A stretch of 60,252 nt of DNA from Tannerellaceae bacterium. GTDB taxonomy: Bacteria; Bacteroidota; Bacteroidia; Bacteroidales; Tannerellaceae. Positions 28,735-38,321 of the stretch are shown piece after piece. The notes beneath the pieces are model-generated. The model saw only the letters and a program-made list of their open reading frames with translations, was not told the origin of the DNA and did no database searches. A program made the translations under genes and the position numbers. The stretch is taken from positions 1 to 60,252 of the forward strand of contig JAJPZJ010000038.1 in the NCBI GenBank assembly GCA_021204405.1, written 5' to 3'. Every line of letters begins with the position of its first letter. Positions within the stretch are counted from its first letter, which is position 1.

Positions 28735-30805
28735 TCATTGTTTTGCTTTCAGGTATTCGTAAATGGCTAACTGGCTGCGTATTTTCTCTTTGCCGGTAGT
28801 AGGTTTGAAGTTATTATGTAACCCGCTATCGATAAAGCATGCTTTTACATTATCGGCCAACTGGATAAAAAGAATATCTATGATCTCCTGTTTGATATCG
28901 GGGTCGAGTATAGGAAAGCGGTTTCGATACGCCGGCTCAGGTTACGGCGCATCCAGTCGGCCGAAGTAAGATAAAGGTCTTCATGCCCATCATTATAGAA
29001 ATACCATATCCGGGCATGCTCGAGGAACATATCCACAATACGGGTAATCCGGATATTGGAGCTATAAGGCTGCTCCGGCATCAGGCAACAAATTCCCCTT
29101 ACAAGCAGGTCGATCTCTACACCGGCTTCGCTGGCACGGTATAGTTCGTCTATCATGGATTTATCGTGAAGGCCGTTCATCTTAAGGATAATGCGTCCTT
29201 TACGTCCCTCCTTTACATGGGTTATCTCCCGGTTAATCATTCGTTTTAACTCATCTACCATATTAAACTGGGCTACCAACAGATGGTGGAAGCCGGGTTG
29301 AAGTATTTTCCGTTCCAATACGGCAAATACTTTTTGTATATCGGCTATGATATCGGGTTCGGAGGTGAGGAGTGCCATATCGGAATAGCTCCTGGCAGTT
29401 TTTTCATTGAAATTGCCGGTGCTCAGATAAGCCAGGTTACGGCATTTGCCATCTTTATTGCCTCCTTTCCGTAAGATCACAGCTACTTTGGCATGTACCT
29501 TCAGGCCGGGCAGGCTATAGATGATGTGGATACCGGCACGCTCCATGCGTTCGGCGGCCGACATGTTATTCTCTTCGTCAAAACGGGCTTTCAGTTCAAC
29601 AAATACGGTTACCTTCTTTCCGTTCTGGACAGCACTCACTAGTGTACTGATAACCGCCGAATTCTCCGCTACCCGGTATTGGGTGATTTTGATTTCCTCT
29701 ACCTTAGGATCGAAAGCCGCTTCCATCAGGAAACGGATCAGGTAATCGAACGACTGGTAAGGGAAATGAAGCAGGATATCTTTTTTCCTGACAAGGCGCA
29801 ACAGCGATTCGGTAGCGTCGAGCGAGGGGATACGCATCGGTAGAGGCGGATGTTGTTCCAGCTCTTTGCCTTTCGGGTTGGGCAAGCGGACAAGGTCCTG
29901 CAGGTTGAGGTAACGTCCGCCCACAACCAGGTCGTCGCGGGTAATTCCGAATGCATGGCAGATGAAATCGAGGAAATCGTCCGGCATTTCACTGTCGTAC
30001 ATAAAACGGCTGAGGGCACCGATCTTCCTTTTTTTATCTTCCTACGGATATTTTCCACGATATCTTCACCTACCTCATCCTCGAGGTAAATATCCGCATC
30101 GCGGGATATTTTAATACTATAGCAACTATCAATATCGTAGCCGGGAAATATGCCCGGCAGGTTTGCCCTGATAATGCCGTCGATAAACATGATATAAGAC
30201 CGCCCCTGGTGGGAAGGAAGTTCGATAAAACGAGGCACCTTGGCATGCGGTATCTTCATCATAGCATAATGGTATCCGGGCGCGGTATCGGAAGGGAACT
30301 GACTCTTACGTTTTTTGGTCATCCTTATAACCAGGTATAGGCGGCGGTCGCGGATAAAGGTACGGATATCTCCCGCCTGTATCATTACCGGCGACAGGAA
30401 GGGAAATACCTCTTCGTTGAAGAAGTTATGGACAAATTCCTCGTGGAAAGGTTCGGGTTCACTGTCCTGGTATAAATAGATGCCCTGCCGGTTGAGTTCG
30501 GGCAGTATCATTCCGGAAAAGATACGGTAAAATTCGCGCTGCTGGCGGTTTACTTCGTCAGTGATTTCGGCCAGTATATCTTCAGCCTCAGCCATATCAC
30601 CATGGGTGTAACTCTTTTTCATGATTACTCCCCGGTGTTTGGCTACGCGTATTTCATAGAACTCCTCCAGATTGGACGAGTAGATGGAGAGGAACCTGAT
30701 CCTTTCATAAACAGGGAGGGTTTCGTCGCTGGCTTCCAACAGTACACGGTAGTTGAAGGAGAGCCAGCTGATATCCCGTTTAAAATATTTATAAGAATTT
30801 GTCAT
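28735..30805 (-). pseudogene. ppk1: Polyphosphate kinase 1, two frameshifts
   Basis: PPK1 reversibly makes polyphosphate from ATP. Repaired length is about 690 residues, the family norm. The N-terminal domain ('FKRDISWLSFNYRVLLEAS') and core ('VHAKVAVILRKGG', with the autophosphorylated His, 'YLSTGNFNEKTARSYSDMALLTS' and 'YLTSADWMRRNLSRRIETAF') are present. Breaks: a run of seven As at 30029-30035 (eight needed for 'IKKRKIGALSRFMYDSE') splits it after about residue 258, and one T is missing at 28915-28917, losing the last 60 residues. The 7-A run is long enough that polymerase slippage might yield a little full-frame product, but the second break is in a short run. Confidence 0.88.
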
Positions 30806-30944
30806 ACCTTCCTGAACTTAGTTTTGTAATATAATACTTTTGTAAAAATAACCTGTATCCACTACTAAAACCATTTTGAAATAAGTAAAAAACATTCAGG
30901 CAAATTTTGTCCGTTTTTTACAAGTTTACAGAAATACAACTATT

Positions 30945-30952
30945 TATCTTTG
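30945..30952 (+). promoter_or_regulatory. Putative -7 element for the second AraC pseudogene
   Basis: TATCTTTG, 33 bases before the ATG at 30986. Confidence 0.45.
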
Positions 30953-30985
30953 GCCAAACCTCAAAAACATGTAATTTTGTACTGA

Positions 30986-31774
30986 ATGGAAGCATTTCAG
31001 ATTATAAAGCCATCGCCGTTACTTACTCCTTATGTAAAGCAATACTGGTTTCTAAAAACAGATCATATCAAGCAGCCCACACAGCGGATTGTACCAGCAG
31101 GTAACCTATCCCTGGTGTTCCATAGAGGTGGAATATATTTTCTTTACCTAAAGGGGAGCAACAGCCCCAAGCATTTATATGCGGACAAACCAGAGGTTAT
31201 TCCGACCTTCAACCGAGCGGCACGGTTGATATGATTTCCGTTACTTTTCATCTGCATGGGGCTAAAGCATTTTTTGCCATGTTGGCAAATGAACTGCTAG
31301 AATCAACCATCCCGATAGATGCTATTAGTAATCCGGGCTTAATCGAATTACAAAATTATTTGATAGATACACCTGATATCTGATCATGTGTCAGGCAGAT
31401 AGAATCGTTTCTGATCAAACGGCTTCATATTGAAAAAGCATATAACTACCAGCGCATGAATGCCGTGATACAATCCATAAATGCCGGGCAGACAAATATT
31501 GAAAACCTTGCTCAAACCAGTTGTTTAAGCTATAAACAATTTAAGCGCATATTTTCCGAATATATTGGAGCTAATCCAAAAGATTTTTTACGAATCGTCC
31601 GTTTTCAGAAGGCACTCTATACATACCTATCCTAAAACTAATCTTACTCAACTTGCTTTCGGATGCGGCTATTACGATCAGCCTCATTTAATAAAAGAGT
31701 TTAAAACTTTCTCAGGTTACACTCTAGGCGAATATATTTCTATTTGCACACCGTATTCTGATTATTTTACTTAA
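30986..31774 (+). pseudogene. AraC-family regulator with DUF6597-like sensor, multiply broken
   Basis: About 263 residues when repaired. 'FQIIKPSPLLTPYVKQYWFLK' opens the N-terminal sensor, and the AraC domain is visible as 'NIENLAQTSCLSYKQFKRIFSEYIGANPKDFLRI' and 'LAFGCGYYDQPHLIKEFKTFSG'. Lesions: one G lost at 31195-31196, a TGA at 31381-31383 after 'TPDI' where Trp is expected, and a non-homopolymer indel near 31630 that splits the second helix-turn-helix. It precedes the VOC gene on the same strand but the two look separately transcribed. The in-frame stop plus two frame changes make a sequencing explanation unlikely. Confidence 0.88.
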
Positions 31775-31820
31775 AAACGGAATGTCCTTTTTTACAAGTT
31801 TTACGGGATACTCATCTCTA

Positions 31821-31828
31821 TTTTTGCA
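31821..31828 (+). promoter_or_regulatory. Putative -7 element for the VOC gene
   Basis: TATTTTTG, 37 bases before the ATG at 31866. Confidence 0.45.
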
Positions 31829-31865
31829 CTGTCAAAGTATAGTAAAATAATTAGAAATTAAAAAG

Positions 31866-32234
31866 ATGAAAAATTTAGTAGCATTTTTTGAAATCCCTGT
31901 TGCAGATTTCAGCAGAGCCGTAAAATTTTACGAAGAAGTTTTTAATTGCAAACTTTCCATCATGGAATCCCCAACTGAAAAAATGGCTTTCTTTCCCGAC
32001 GAATCGGGTAAATGTCCGGGAGCTCTATCGTTTGCGCCCGACTTTAAGCCTTCAAAGGATGGGGTACTAGTTAGCCTTTTTGTGGAAAATATGGAAGAAG
32101 CTAATTCTTCCATTCAAGAAAACGGTGGGAAGATAATTACCCCAAAAACGAAGATCGAAGCTGGGGAAACAGGATATTTCTCCCTTTTCATAGATATAGA
32201 AGGCAACCGGGTTGGCCTCTATTCGGATAAATAA
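31866..32234 (+). CDS. VOC-superfamily (glyoxalase/bleomycin-resistance fold) protein
   Basis: 122 residues with two beta-alpha-beta-beta-beta units: 'NLVAFFEIPVADFSRAVKFYEEVFNC' and, in the second half, 'VSLFVENMEEANSSIQENGGKII'. It ends 'LFIDIEGNRVGLYS', the usual end of glyoxalase-I-like proteins. The substrate is unknown; relatives range from glyoxalase to methylmalonyl-CoA epimerase and antibiotic-binding proteins. It lies downstream of the broken AraC gene, whose intact homologues may have controlled it (inference). It has its own promoter and a terminator. Intact. Confidence 0.82.
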   Translation: MKNLVAFFEIPVADFSRAVKFYEEVFNCKLSIMESPTEKMAFFPDESGKCPGALSFAPDFKPSKDGVLVSLFVENMEEANSSIQENGGKIITPKTKIEAGETGYFSLFIDIEGNRVGLYSDK

Positions 32235-32248
32235 TTCTCCTGAAGATT

Positions 32249-32281
32249 AAGGGTGCAGTAAAAATATTGCACCCTTTTTTT
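32249..32281 (+). terminator. Terminator after the VOC gene
   Basis: Stem AAGGGTGCA/TGCACCCTT around a roughly 9-base loop, then a run of Ts; 15 bases after the stop codon. Confidence 0.85.
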
Positions 32282-32342
32282 AATAAGTATGATTTGAAGA
32301 GTTGTATCAATTAACCAGCCTAATAACTGATTTTTCACAGGA

Positions 32343-32453
32343 ATGGAATGTATAGCAATGAAAAAAAGAAAAATATATGTTGGAGAGTTAGAAATAATAC
32401 GTAATTTTAGCACTGAGTTATTTGAGGAAATACAGCGCAAAATACAGGAATAA
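32343..32453 (+). CDS. Possible 36-residue peptide
   Basis: ATG at 32343, a second ATG five codons later, stop at 32451. The charged product ('KKRKIYVGELEIIRNF', 'EEIQRKIQE') looks protein-like, but I recognise no family and see no promoter. It is the only candidate in the 324-base gap between the VOC and phosphoesterase genes; it may be a gene remnant. Confidence 0.2.
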   Translation: MECIAMKKRKIYVGELEIIRNFSTELFEEIQRKIQE

Positions 32454-32558
32454 ACAAGTTGCCCAATCGTTATCTCTTACGCTGAAATATTCCGCTTTAA
32501 GCCCTTTATCCAAAAGGTTATCTTACTAAGATGATTTTGTAAAATAAAAGAAACAGTT

Positions 32559-33053
32559 ATGCTAAAAATAGGTCTCCTTTCAGATACCCATGCCTGGTGG
32601 GATGATAAATACCGGGAATATTTTGAAAGTTGTGATGAGATATGGCATGCGGGTGATATCGGTTCGGAGTCGGTTGCCGAGCGGCTGGCTGCCATTAAGC
32701 CGCTACGGGCTGTGTTTGGAAATATAGACGGACAGGGTATCTGGATGTCGTATCCGCAAGTCGCTATCTTTACCGTAGAAGAAGTAAAAGTAATGATGAC
32801 ACATATTGGCGGATATCCGGGCAGGTATGCTCCGGAAATACGAAAAGAGTTATATGATACACGACCCGGCCTGTTTATCAGCGGCCATTCCCATATCTTA
32901 AAGGTGATGTTTGATAAATACCTGAACTGTTTGCATACCAATCCGGGAGCGGCCGGTAAAAGTGGATTCCATCAGGTACGTACGCTTATCCGTTTTGTTA
33001 TTGACGGAAAGGAAATTAAAGATTTGGAAGTTATTAAACTGGGAAACAGGTGA
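32559..33053 (+). CDS. YfcE/MJ0936-type metallophosphoesterase
   Basis: 164-residue calcineurin-fold phosphodiesterase of the YfcE family. All metal-site motifs are present: 'LLSDTHAWW' (D9, H11), 'IWHAGDIGS' (D34), 'FGNIDGQ' (N59), 'MMTHIGGYPG' (H82) and 'ISGHSHILK' (H109, H111). It probably hydrolyses phosphodiesters with Mn; the physiological substrate is not known for this family. Single gene, convergent with the broken membrane-protein gene. Intact. Confidence 0.9.
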   Translation: MLKIGLLSDTHAWWDDKYREYFESCDEIWHAGDIGSESVAERLAAIKPLRAVFGNIDGQGIWMSYPQVAIFTVEEVKVMMTHIGGYPGRYAPEIRKELYDTRPGLFISGHSHILKVMFDKYLNCLHTNPGAAGKSGFHQVRTLIRFVIDGKEIKDLEVIKLGNR

Positions 33054-33070
33054 AAAAAGGTAATGGCTGG

Positions 33071-34214
33071 TTAGTTTACCTCTTTTACCGAAGAGGTTTG
33101 CTCCAATCCATGTAAAAAACTTTCTGCCAGCAAAACCGTACTTTTCAGGTAGGGAAATTCCTGTTCAAAATATTCTGTGAATATGCCAGCCTGCAGGTTT
33201 TCAGCAATCTGGGCACTTGTTCAGAGTTTGCCCGGTCTACCGGAAGATTGTTTGAGTTGTTCTTCGGTATCTACCCGCAAGGTATACAGGTATACCAATT
33301 GTCTTACCTGTTCGTTCTCAAAACGGTATGTAAGCTGGAAACGGGGAGTGAGAGATTTCTCTTTTCCCAGCTTTCCTAATGTTTCCTTTACCGTAAAATC
33401 GATACTGCGACGGAAAAGAACATCATTCTGGAATGGATAATCCAGTTTCCCGGCTGAGGCATGCTCTTTGTCGCCCTTTACCAGGTAAAGCATACCTTTG
33501 TACATAACTGCAATACGAACGATAGGGTGATAATATTTTTTAGGTTGCCCCTGGCTTACCGAGCGGGCCACATATCCTATTACCTTACCTTCATCGCTTA
33601 ATACCGGCAGCCATGTCTCCTTGCGGAAGTTACCTTTTATCATCATAATCCGTAACTGTTCGTATGCAATAATCAGTACTCCTAATATAATTGCAAGCAT
33701 ACTATTCAGGAAGTTTTCCGTAGCCGGCTGCTGGATATTTACCGGCAGGATCAGATAGACCAGGACAATAAAAAGGTGCAAGGTGAATACATTCTGGATA
33801 ATCTGCGATACAAAATAGAATTCATTCAGCGTAGTACGCCATTGGGTACGTTTGAACAACGGATTACCGGATTTGCAGACCCGGTTGATTACAGCCGACT
33901 TTGTAAAGCCGGTAAAGGCCAGCACCACAACGAATAACATCTCAATAAGAACAGATGAGTATTGGAAGAAAGTGGACTCAATCCCGAAATTGAGAAATAA
34001 AAAATACAGAAAGAATGTTAATACTGTAGGCAACAATAGGAATTGGTATATTTTGTTTTTTGTAAGCAGATTAATAAAAAATACAAATAAAGCTAAATCC
34101 TAAACTTATGACAAAAGATAAAAAATACGAGATATAATTATCAAGGATCATAAATAATAGAATAGGCAATAGTCCGACTGCCTGGTTATCCAGTCTGTTC
34201 TTCAGCTCCTTCAT
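33071..34214 (-). pseudogene. Polytopic membrane protein with a C-terminal soluble domain, decayed
   Basis: Repaired length is about 380 residues. The start 'MKELKNRLDNQAVGLLPILLFMILDNYIS' (ATG 34212-34214) leads into several hydrophobic helices, then a soluble domain ('VIGYVARSVSQGQPKKYYHPIVRIAVMYKGMLYLV') with a beta-strand pattern like NUDIX folds but without the GX5EX7REUXEEXGU box, so I do not assign that function. Lesions: a frame change at the six-A run 34076-34081 and a TGA at 33221-33223 where Trp is expected ('PGKL*TSAQIAENLQAG'). About 50 coding residues follow the TGA to a TAA at 33071. Confidence 0.7.
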
Positions 34215-34279
34215 TTGTAAATTCCCTTCTGCTCTTTCCCTATGTTTATAACAAACAATTACTTAATTTGTTCAATTTT

Positions 34280-35125
34280 TTATATATGTTTCTCGGCATG
34301 ATACGACGACCGTACCAATGGAGAACTTTCTACCACCTTAAACCCTTTTTGCAGCCCGATTGTTTTATATTGTTCGAATTGTGCCGGGTGAATATATTCA
34401 GATACGGGTACATTCTTCCGGGAGGGTTGCAGGTATTGTCCTATTGTTAAAACAGATACCCCTTGTTGTAATAAATCGTCCATCAAACTATAAATTTCAT
34501 CGGTTGTTTCTCCCAACCCTACCATTATTCCGCTTTTGGCTACCACTCCCCGTGTAGCAATATGGTTGAGTACGGCCAGGCTGGTTTCGTATTTTGCAGC
34601 ACTACGTACTTGTGGGCTGAGCCGCCTGACGGTTTCCATGTTATGTGAAATAATATCAGGAGCCTGAGCGATCACCTGGTCGATCAAAGCAGTATTACCC
34701 TGAAAATCGGGGATCAATACCTCTATAGTTGTACCCGGGTTAAGCTGACGGATCGCACGGATGGTTTGCGCCCAATGCCCGGCACCCAGGTCGGGCAGGT
34801 CGTCGCGATCTACTGAAGTAACTACAACATGCCTGAGTTGCATCAGGGAGATACTGCGGGCTACCTGGGTAGGCTCATCGGGATTAAGGGGGAGTGGTCT
34901 GCCTGTAAGGGTATTGCAGAAGCGGCAGGAACGGGTACAGATATTCCCCCCAATCATAAAGGTTGCTGTCCCACGGCTCCAGCATTCGCCCATATTCGGA
35001 CATTTGCCACTGGTGCAGATGGTGTGCAGGCAATGCGATTCGACTATCTGTTTGGTACGGGTAAAGGTTTCATTTCCGCCCAAACGTATTTTTAACCAGT
35101 TCGGCTTCCTGATATGCCCTGCCAT
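34280..35125 (-). CDS. lipA: Lipoyl synthase
   Basis: Radical-SAM enzyme that inserts two sulfurs into octanoyl-protein to form lipoyl groups on 2-oxoacid dehydrogenases and GcvH. 281 residues. The auxiliary cluster uses Cys37/42/48 ('CTSGKCPNMGEC') and the radical-SAM cluster Cys63/67/70 ('CTRSCRFC'). 'VVTSVDRDDLPDLGAGHWAQTI' and the C-terminal 'PLVRSSYHAEKHI', with the conserved RSSYHA, complete it. The ATG follows the DPP4 stop with no gap (TAA then ATG), so translation is probably coupled. Intact. Confidence 0.96.
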   Translation of the reverse strand: MAGHIRKPNWLKIRLGGNETFTRTKQIVESHCLHTICTSGKCPNMGECWSRGTATFMIGGNICTRSCRFCNTLTGRPLPLNPDEPTQVARSISLMQLRHVVVTSVDRDDLPDLGAGHWAQTIRAIRQLNPGTTIEVLIPDFQGNTALIDQVIAQAPDIISHNMETVRRLSPQVRSAAKYETSLAVLNHIATRGVVAKSGIMVGLGETTDEIYSLMDDLLQQGVSVLTIGQYLQPSRKNVPVSEYIHPAQFEQYKTIGLQKGFKVVESSPLVRSSYHAEKHI

Positions 35126-37300
35126 TTACAGGTTATTAAATAAGAAATCAGACATACGGGTATAGAGGTGATGGCGTGTATTTCCGCCCGTTATACTATG
35201 GTTGCGGTCTTTGTAAACCTGCATTTCAAATTGTTTACCGGCCTGTACCAAAGCTTCGGTATAATCTAATAACTGGTTGAAATGTACGTTATCGTCGGCT
35301 GTACCATGTACTACCAATAATTTTCCCTGCAGGTTATTGGCCAGGCGGATGGGCGAAGTAGCGGCATATCCGTTAAAGTTTTCCTGTGGGGTACGCATAA
35401 ACCGTTCGGTATAGATAGTGTCGTAAAAACGCCAGTCGGTAGGTGGTGCAACAGCAATACCGGCTTTGAAGGTTCCGCTACCTGTACTCATAGCCATCAA
35501 CGTGTTATATCCGCCAAAGCTCCAGCCCCAGATGGCTATACGGTCTTTATCAATATAAGGTAATTTACCCAGTGCCCGGGCAGCTTCTACCTGGTCGGTC
35601 GATTCGAGTTCACCCAGTCGCAGGTAGGTACATTTGCGGAATGTTTCGCCACGGGCACCGGTACCGCGCCCGTCAACGGCTACGACGATCATATCGTTGG
35701 CTGCCAGGTAATGCTCCCAATCAAAAGTATAGCGGTCGAGTACGTACTGGGAGTTAGGGCCGCTATATTGAACCATGAGTACCGGATATTTTTTAGCAGG
35801 GTTGAAATTGACTGGTTTTACCATCCAGCCGTTGAGCTCGTACCCTGAGGCTGTTTCTACGGTAATGAATTCTTTCGTGGAATAGCTGTGCTGGCCCAGG
35901 ATATTCCGTAGGGATGCGTTATCCTGTAAAATACGTAATGCTTTTTTCGACCGGGTTTCGTTTACAGTGATACGGGCAGGTGTATTTGCATTGGAATAGG
36001 TATTTACATAGTATGCAAAGTTGCTGCTGAATTGTGCATTGTTTGTTCCTTCATCGGTGGAGAGTTTGGTTTTAACACCTTTAGCATCCACCCGGTAGAT
36101 AGCACGACGCAAGGGGCTCTCTTCGGCAGACTGATAATAGGCTGTTTTAGTAGCTTCATCGTATCCGAGGAAATCGGTTACATCCCAGTTACCTTTGGTG
36201 ATCTGCCGCTCCAGTACGCCGGTTGGTGAATAGAAGTAAAGGTGTGCGTAACCGTCCTGCTCGCTTACATAGGTAAAACCTGTCTTGAAAAAGTGTAATG
36301 AGGTAAGCCAGTGAGGATCTACATATGTTTTACTTTCTTCACGCAGAATCAGGCGGGATACTCCACTCTTCGGATTGACGAAATAGAGGCTGAACAGGTT
36401 CTGGTGACGGTTCAGGGTCATCACCGCCAATTGATCGGGATTCGTTGTGAAAACAATCCGGGGGATATAGCTTTCGCTGTCTACCGGCAGGTTGATTACT
36501 TTGGTAGCCTTTGAATTTACATTGTAGGCATGGAGGGTAACTTTTGAGTTTTTCTCACCGGCCTTGGGGTATTTAAAGTTATAATATCCGGGATAGGCTG
36601 TGTTGCCATATACCTGCATGGAGAACTCTTTTACATCTGTTTCATCCGAGCGTACAAATGCCAGGATCTCACTATCCGAACACCAGTCCATCAGGGAAGT
36701 TACAGCAAATTCTTCTTCGTATACCCAATCGGTTACGGCATTCAGTATCCTGCCGGCTTCCCCATCTTCGGTTACCTGGGTTTCGGTATCGTAATCGAAT
36801 TTCTTTATCCAGATATTATTGTCGCGCACATAGGCACACATACGTCCGTCGGGCGAGAAAAGGGGAATCATCTGTTTGCCGGAAGCTTCGGAAAGTGGTT
36901 TTACGTAGTTATGACGTACATCGTAGTCGTAATAAACGGCCTGAAACGAGCGGCGGTAGATAGGTTCCGTATCTCTCCACACCAATAAACGGTGGCCGGT
37001 AGCACTAATCATGTAGCCATCAAAGGTATCGAAAGAACATTCGCGGGCACGGGCTGTATTAAAGATCGTATCCACAGGATTTCCTGTACGGTAAGAATAT
37101 TTGATTACCATGGTACGCTCATTGTTCATGGCTGTATAATGTTCGCCATCAGGTAGTGAACGAATCTCGCCCACTGAGGTGATTTGCCGGAAACGGCCAT
37201 CGGTTATATCTTTCAGATCAATTTGTTTGCTTCCATTTTGTGCAGACAAGCTGCCGGCTACTACTAAAGAGAAAAGAAATACCTGCTTCAATCGTTTCAT
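35126..37300 (-). CDS. Dipeptidyl peptidase IV (S9 prolyl oligopeptidase family)
   Basis: Exported serine peptidase that removes X-Pro dipeptides. 724 residues: signal peptide ('MKRLKQVFLFSLVVAGSLSAQ'), eight-bladed beta-propeller, then an alpha/beta-hydrolase domain. The 'DWVYEEEF' Glu pair that grips the substrate N-terminus is present, and the triad is Ser594 ('GWSFGGY'), Asp near 670 ('GTADDNVHF') and His near 701 ('DRNHSI'). It probably works in the periplasm in peptide scavenging, a main energy source in asaccharolytic Bacteroidales. Divergent from the radical-SAM gene; lipA is its operon partner. Confidence 0.93.
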   Translation of the reverse strand: MKRLKQVFLFSLVVAGSLSAQNGSKQIDLKDITDGRFRQITSVGEIRSLPDGEHYTAMNNERTMVIKYSYRTGNPVDTIFNTARARECSFDTFDGYMISATGHRLLVWRDTEPIYRRSFQAVYYDYDVRHNYVKPLSEASGKQMIPLFSPDGRMCAYVRDNNIWIKKFDYDTETQVTEDGEAGRILNAVTDWVYEEEFAVTSLMDWCSDSEILAFVRSDETDVKEFSMQVYGNTAYPGYYNFKYPKAGEKNSKVTLHAYNVNSKATKVINLPVDSESYIPRIVFTTNPDQLAVMTLNRHQNLFSLYFVNPKSGVSRLILREESKTYVDPHWLTSLHFFKTGFTYVSEQDGYAHLYFYSPTGVLERQITKGNWDVTDFLGYDEATKTAYYQSAEESPLRRAIYRVDAKGVKTKLSTDEGTNNAQFSSNFAYYVNTYSNANTPARITVNETRSKKALRILQDNASLRNILGQHSYSTKEFITVETASGYELNGWMVKPVNFNPAKKYPVLMVQYSGPNSQYVLDRYTFDWEHYLAANDMIVVAVDGRGTGARGETFRKCTYLRLGELESTDQVEAARALGKLPYIDKDRIAIWGWSFGGYNTLMAMSTGSGTFKAGIAVAPPTDWRFYDTIYTERFMRTPQENFNGYAATSPIRLANNLQGKLLVVHGTADDNVHFNQLLDYTEALVQAGKQFEMQVYKDRNHSITGGNTRHHLYTRMSDFLFNNL

Positions 37301-37329
37301 GAATAGCTTTTTTAGTTTAGTGATGGTTG

Positions 37330-37337
37330 CAAAGTTA
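37330..37337 (-). promoter_or_regulatory. Putative -7 element for DPP4-lipA
   Basis: TAACTTTG on the minus strand, 29 bases before the ATG at 37300. Confidence 0.45.
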
Positions 37338-37370
37338 ACATAAAAAGCTATTCGGAAAAACTTATTTCCG

Positions 37371-37378
37371 TACCTTTG
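37371..37378 (+). promoter_or_regulatory. Putative -7 element overlapping the radical-SAM gene start
   Basis: TACCTTTG ends only 4 bases before the GTG at 37383, so the transcript would begin at or near the start codon. Confidence 0.4.
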
Positions 37379-37382
37379 CCGG

Positions 37383-38321
37383 GTGAATAACCGTAAACCA
37401 TATAAAGAGTTTAAAGACTTTACCAGCAGGCTGTTCCCTTATAGGGTCCAGAAGATTTCCATTCATGCTGGGTTTACCTGTCCGAACCGGGATGGTTCCA
37501 AAGGTTATGGAGGGTGTACCTATTGCAATAACCAAACCTTTAGCCCGGAGTATTGCCATACGGAAAAAAGTGTACAGGAGCAGGTGAAAGAAGGGATCGC
37601 TTTTTTCTCACACAAATATCCGGAAATGAAATACCTGGCCTATTTTCAGGCATATACCAATACCTATGACGAGCTTACTGTATTAAAACAACGGTATGAA
37701 GAGGCACTGGCTTGCCCCGGTGTGGTAGGACTTATTATCGGAACCCGCCCGGATTGTATGCCCGATGAGTTGCTGGATTACCTGGAGGCTTTATCAAAAA
37801 GGACATTTGTAATGATTGAATATGGTGTGGAGAGCACATCGGATCGTACGCTGGAACGCATTAACCGGGGACATACCTATGAAGAGGCGATAACAGCCAT
37901 TAACCGGACGGCTTCACGGGATATTTATACCGGGATTCATCTGATATTAGGTTTGCCGGGAGAAACCCGGGAGGAGATTCTATCGCATGCCGACCGTATT
38001 TCCTGTTTGCCACTTACGACAATAAAGCTACATCAGCTTCAACTGATCAGAAATACCCGTATGGCCAAAGAGTATAAGGAAAGCCCGGAAGAGTTTCATC
38101 TTTATACAGTTGATGAGTATATTGACCTGGCTATTGATTTTGTGAAAAGGGTCAATCCGGAGTTTGTAATTGAACGGTTTGTTTCGCAATCGCCCAAAGA
38201 GTTGCTACTGGCTCCGGATTGGGGACTTAAGAATTTTGAGTTCACTGCCAAAGTAAATAAACGGTTCAAAGAGCGTACTACCTGGCAGGGGAAATTATTT
38301 AATAGGTTACCGGTGCAGTAA
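37383..38321 (+). CDS. Radical-SAM protein, YhcC/TIGR01212 family
   Basis: 312 residues. The cluster site 'AGFTCPNRDGSKGYGGCTYCNNQTFSP' shows the unusual long first spacing (C-x14-C-x2-C) of the YhcC family, and 'GLPGETREEI' and 'IKLHQLQLIRNTRMAKEY' are further signatures. The molecular function of this family is not established. The start is GTG at 37383: it places the cluster motif at the normal distance from the N-terminus, and no ATG is available before it. The end overlaps the convergent DUF4251 gene by 23 bases. Intact. Confidence 0.88.
   Translation: MNNRKPYKEFKDFTSRLFPYRVQKISIHAGFTCPNRDGSKGYGGCTYCNNQTFSPEYCHTEKSVQEQVKEGIAFFSHKYPEMKYLAYFQAYTNTYDELTVLKQRYEEALACPGVVGLIIGTRPDCMPDELLDYLEALSKRTFVMIEYGVESTSDRTLERINRGHTYEEAITAINRTASRDIYTGIHLILGLPGETREEILSHADRISCLPLTTIKLHQLQLIRNTRMAKEYKESPEEFHLYTVDEYIDLAIDFVKRVNPEFVIERFVSQSPKELLLAPDWGLKNFEFTAKVNKRFKERTTWQGKLFNRLPVQ

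Noticed and set aside
6323..33223. UGA read as tryptophan (altered genetic code)
   Set aside because: TGA occurs at three Trp positions, but only in genes that mostly carry other lesions too. Intact genes such as the second rhomboid and the YfcE-like phosphoesterase use TGA as their proper stop, and no intact core gene contains an internal TGA.
33071..34214. Functional NUDIX hydrolase
   Set aside because: The C-terminal domain has a similar strand pattern, but the NUDIX box is absent and the gene carries a stop and a frame change.
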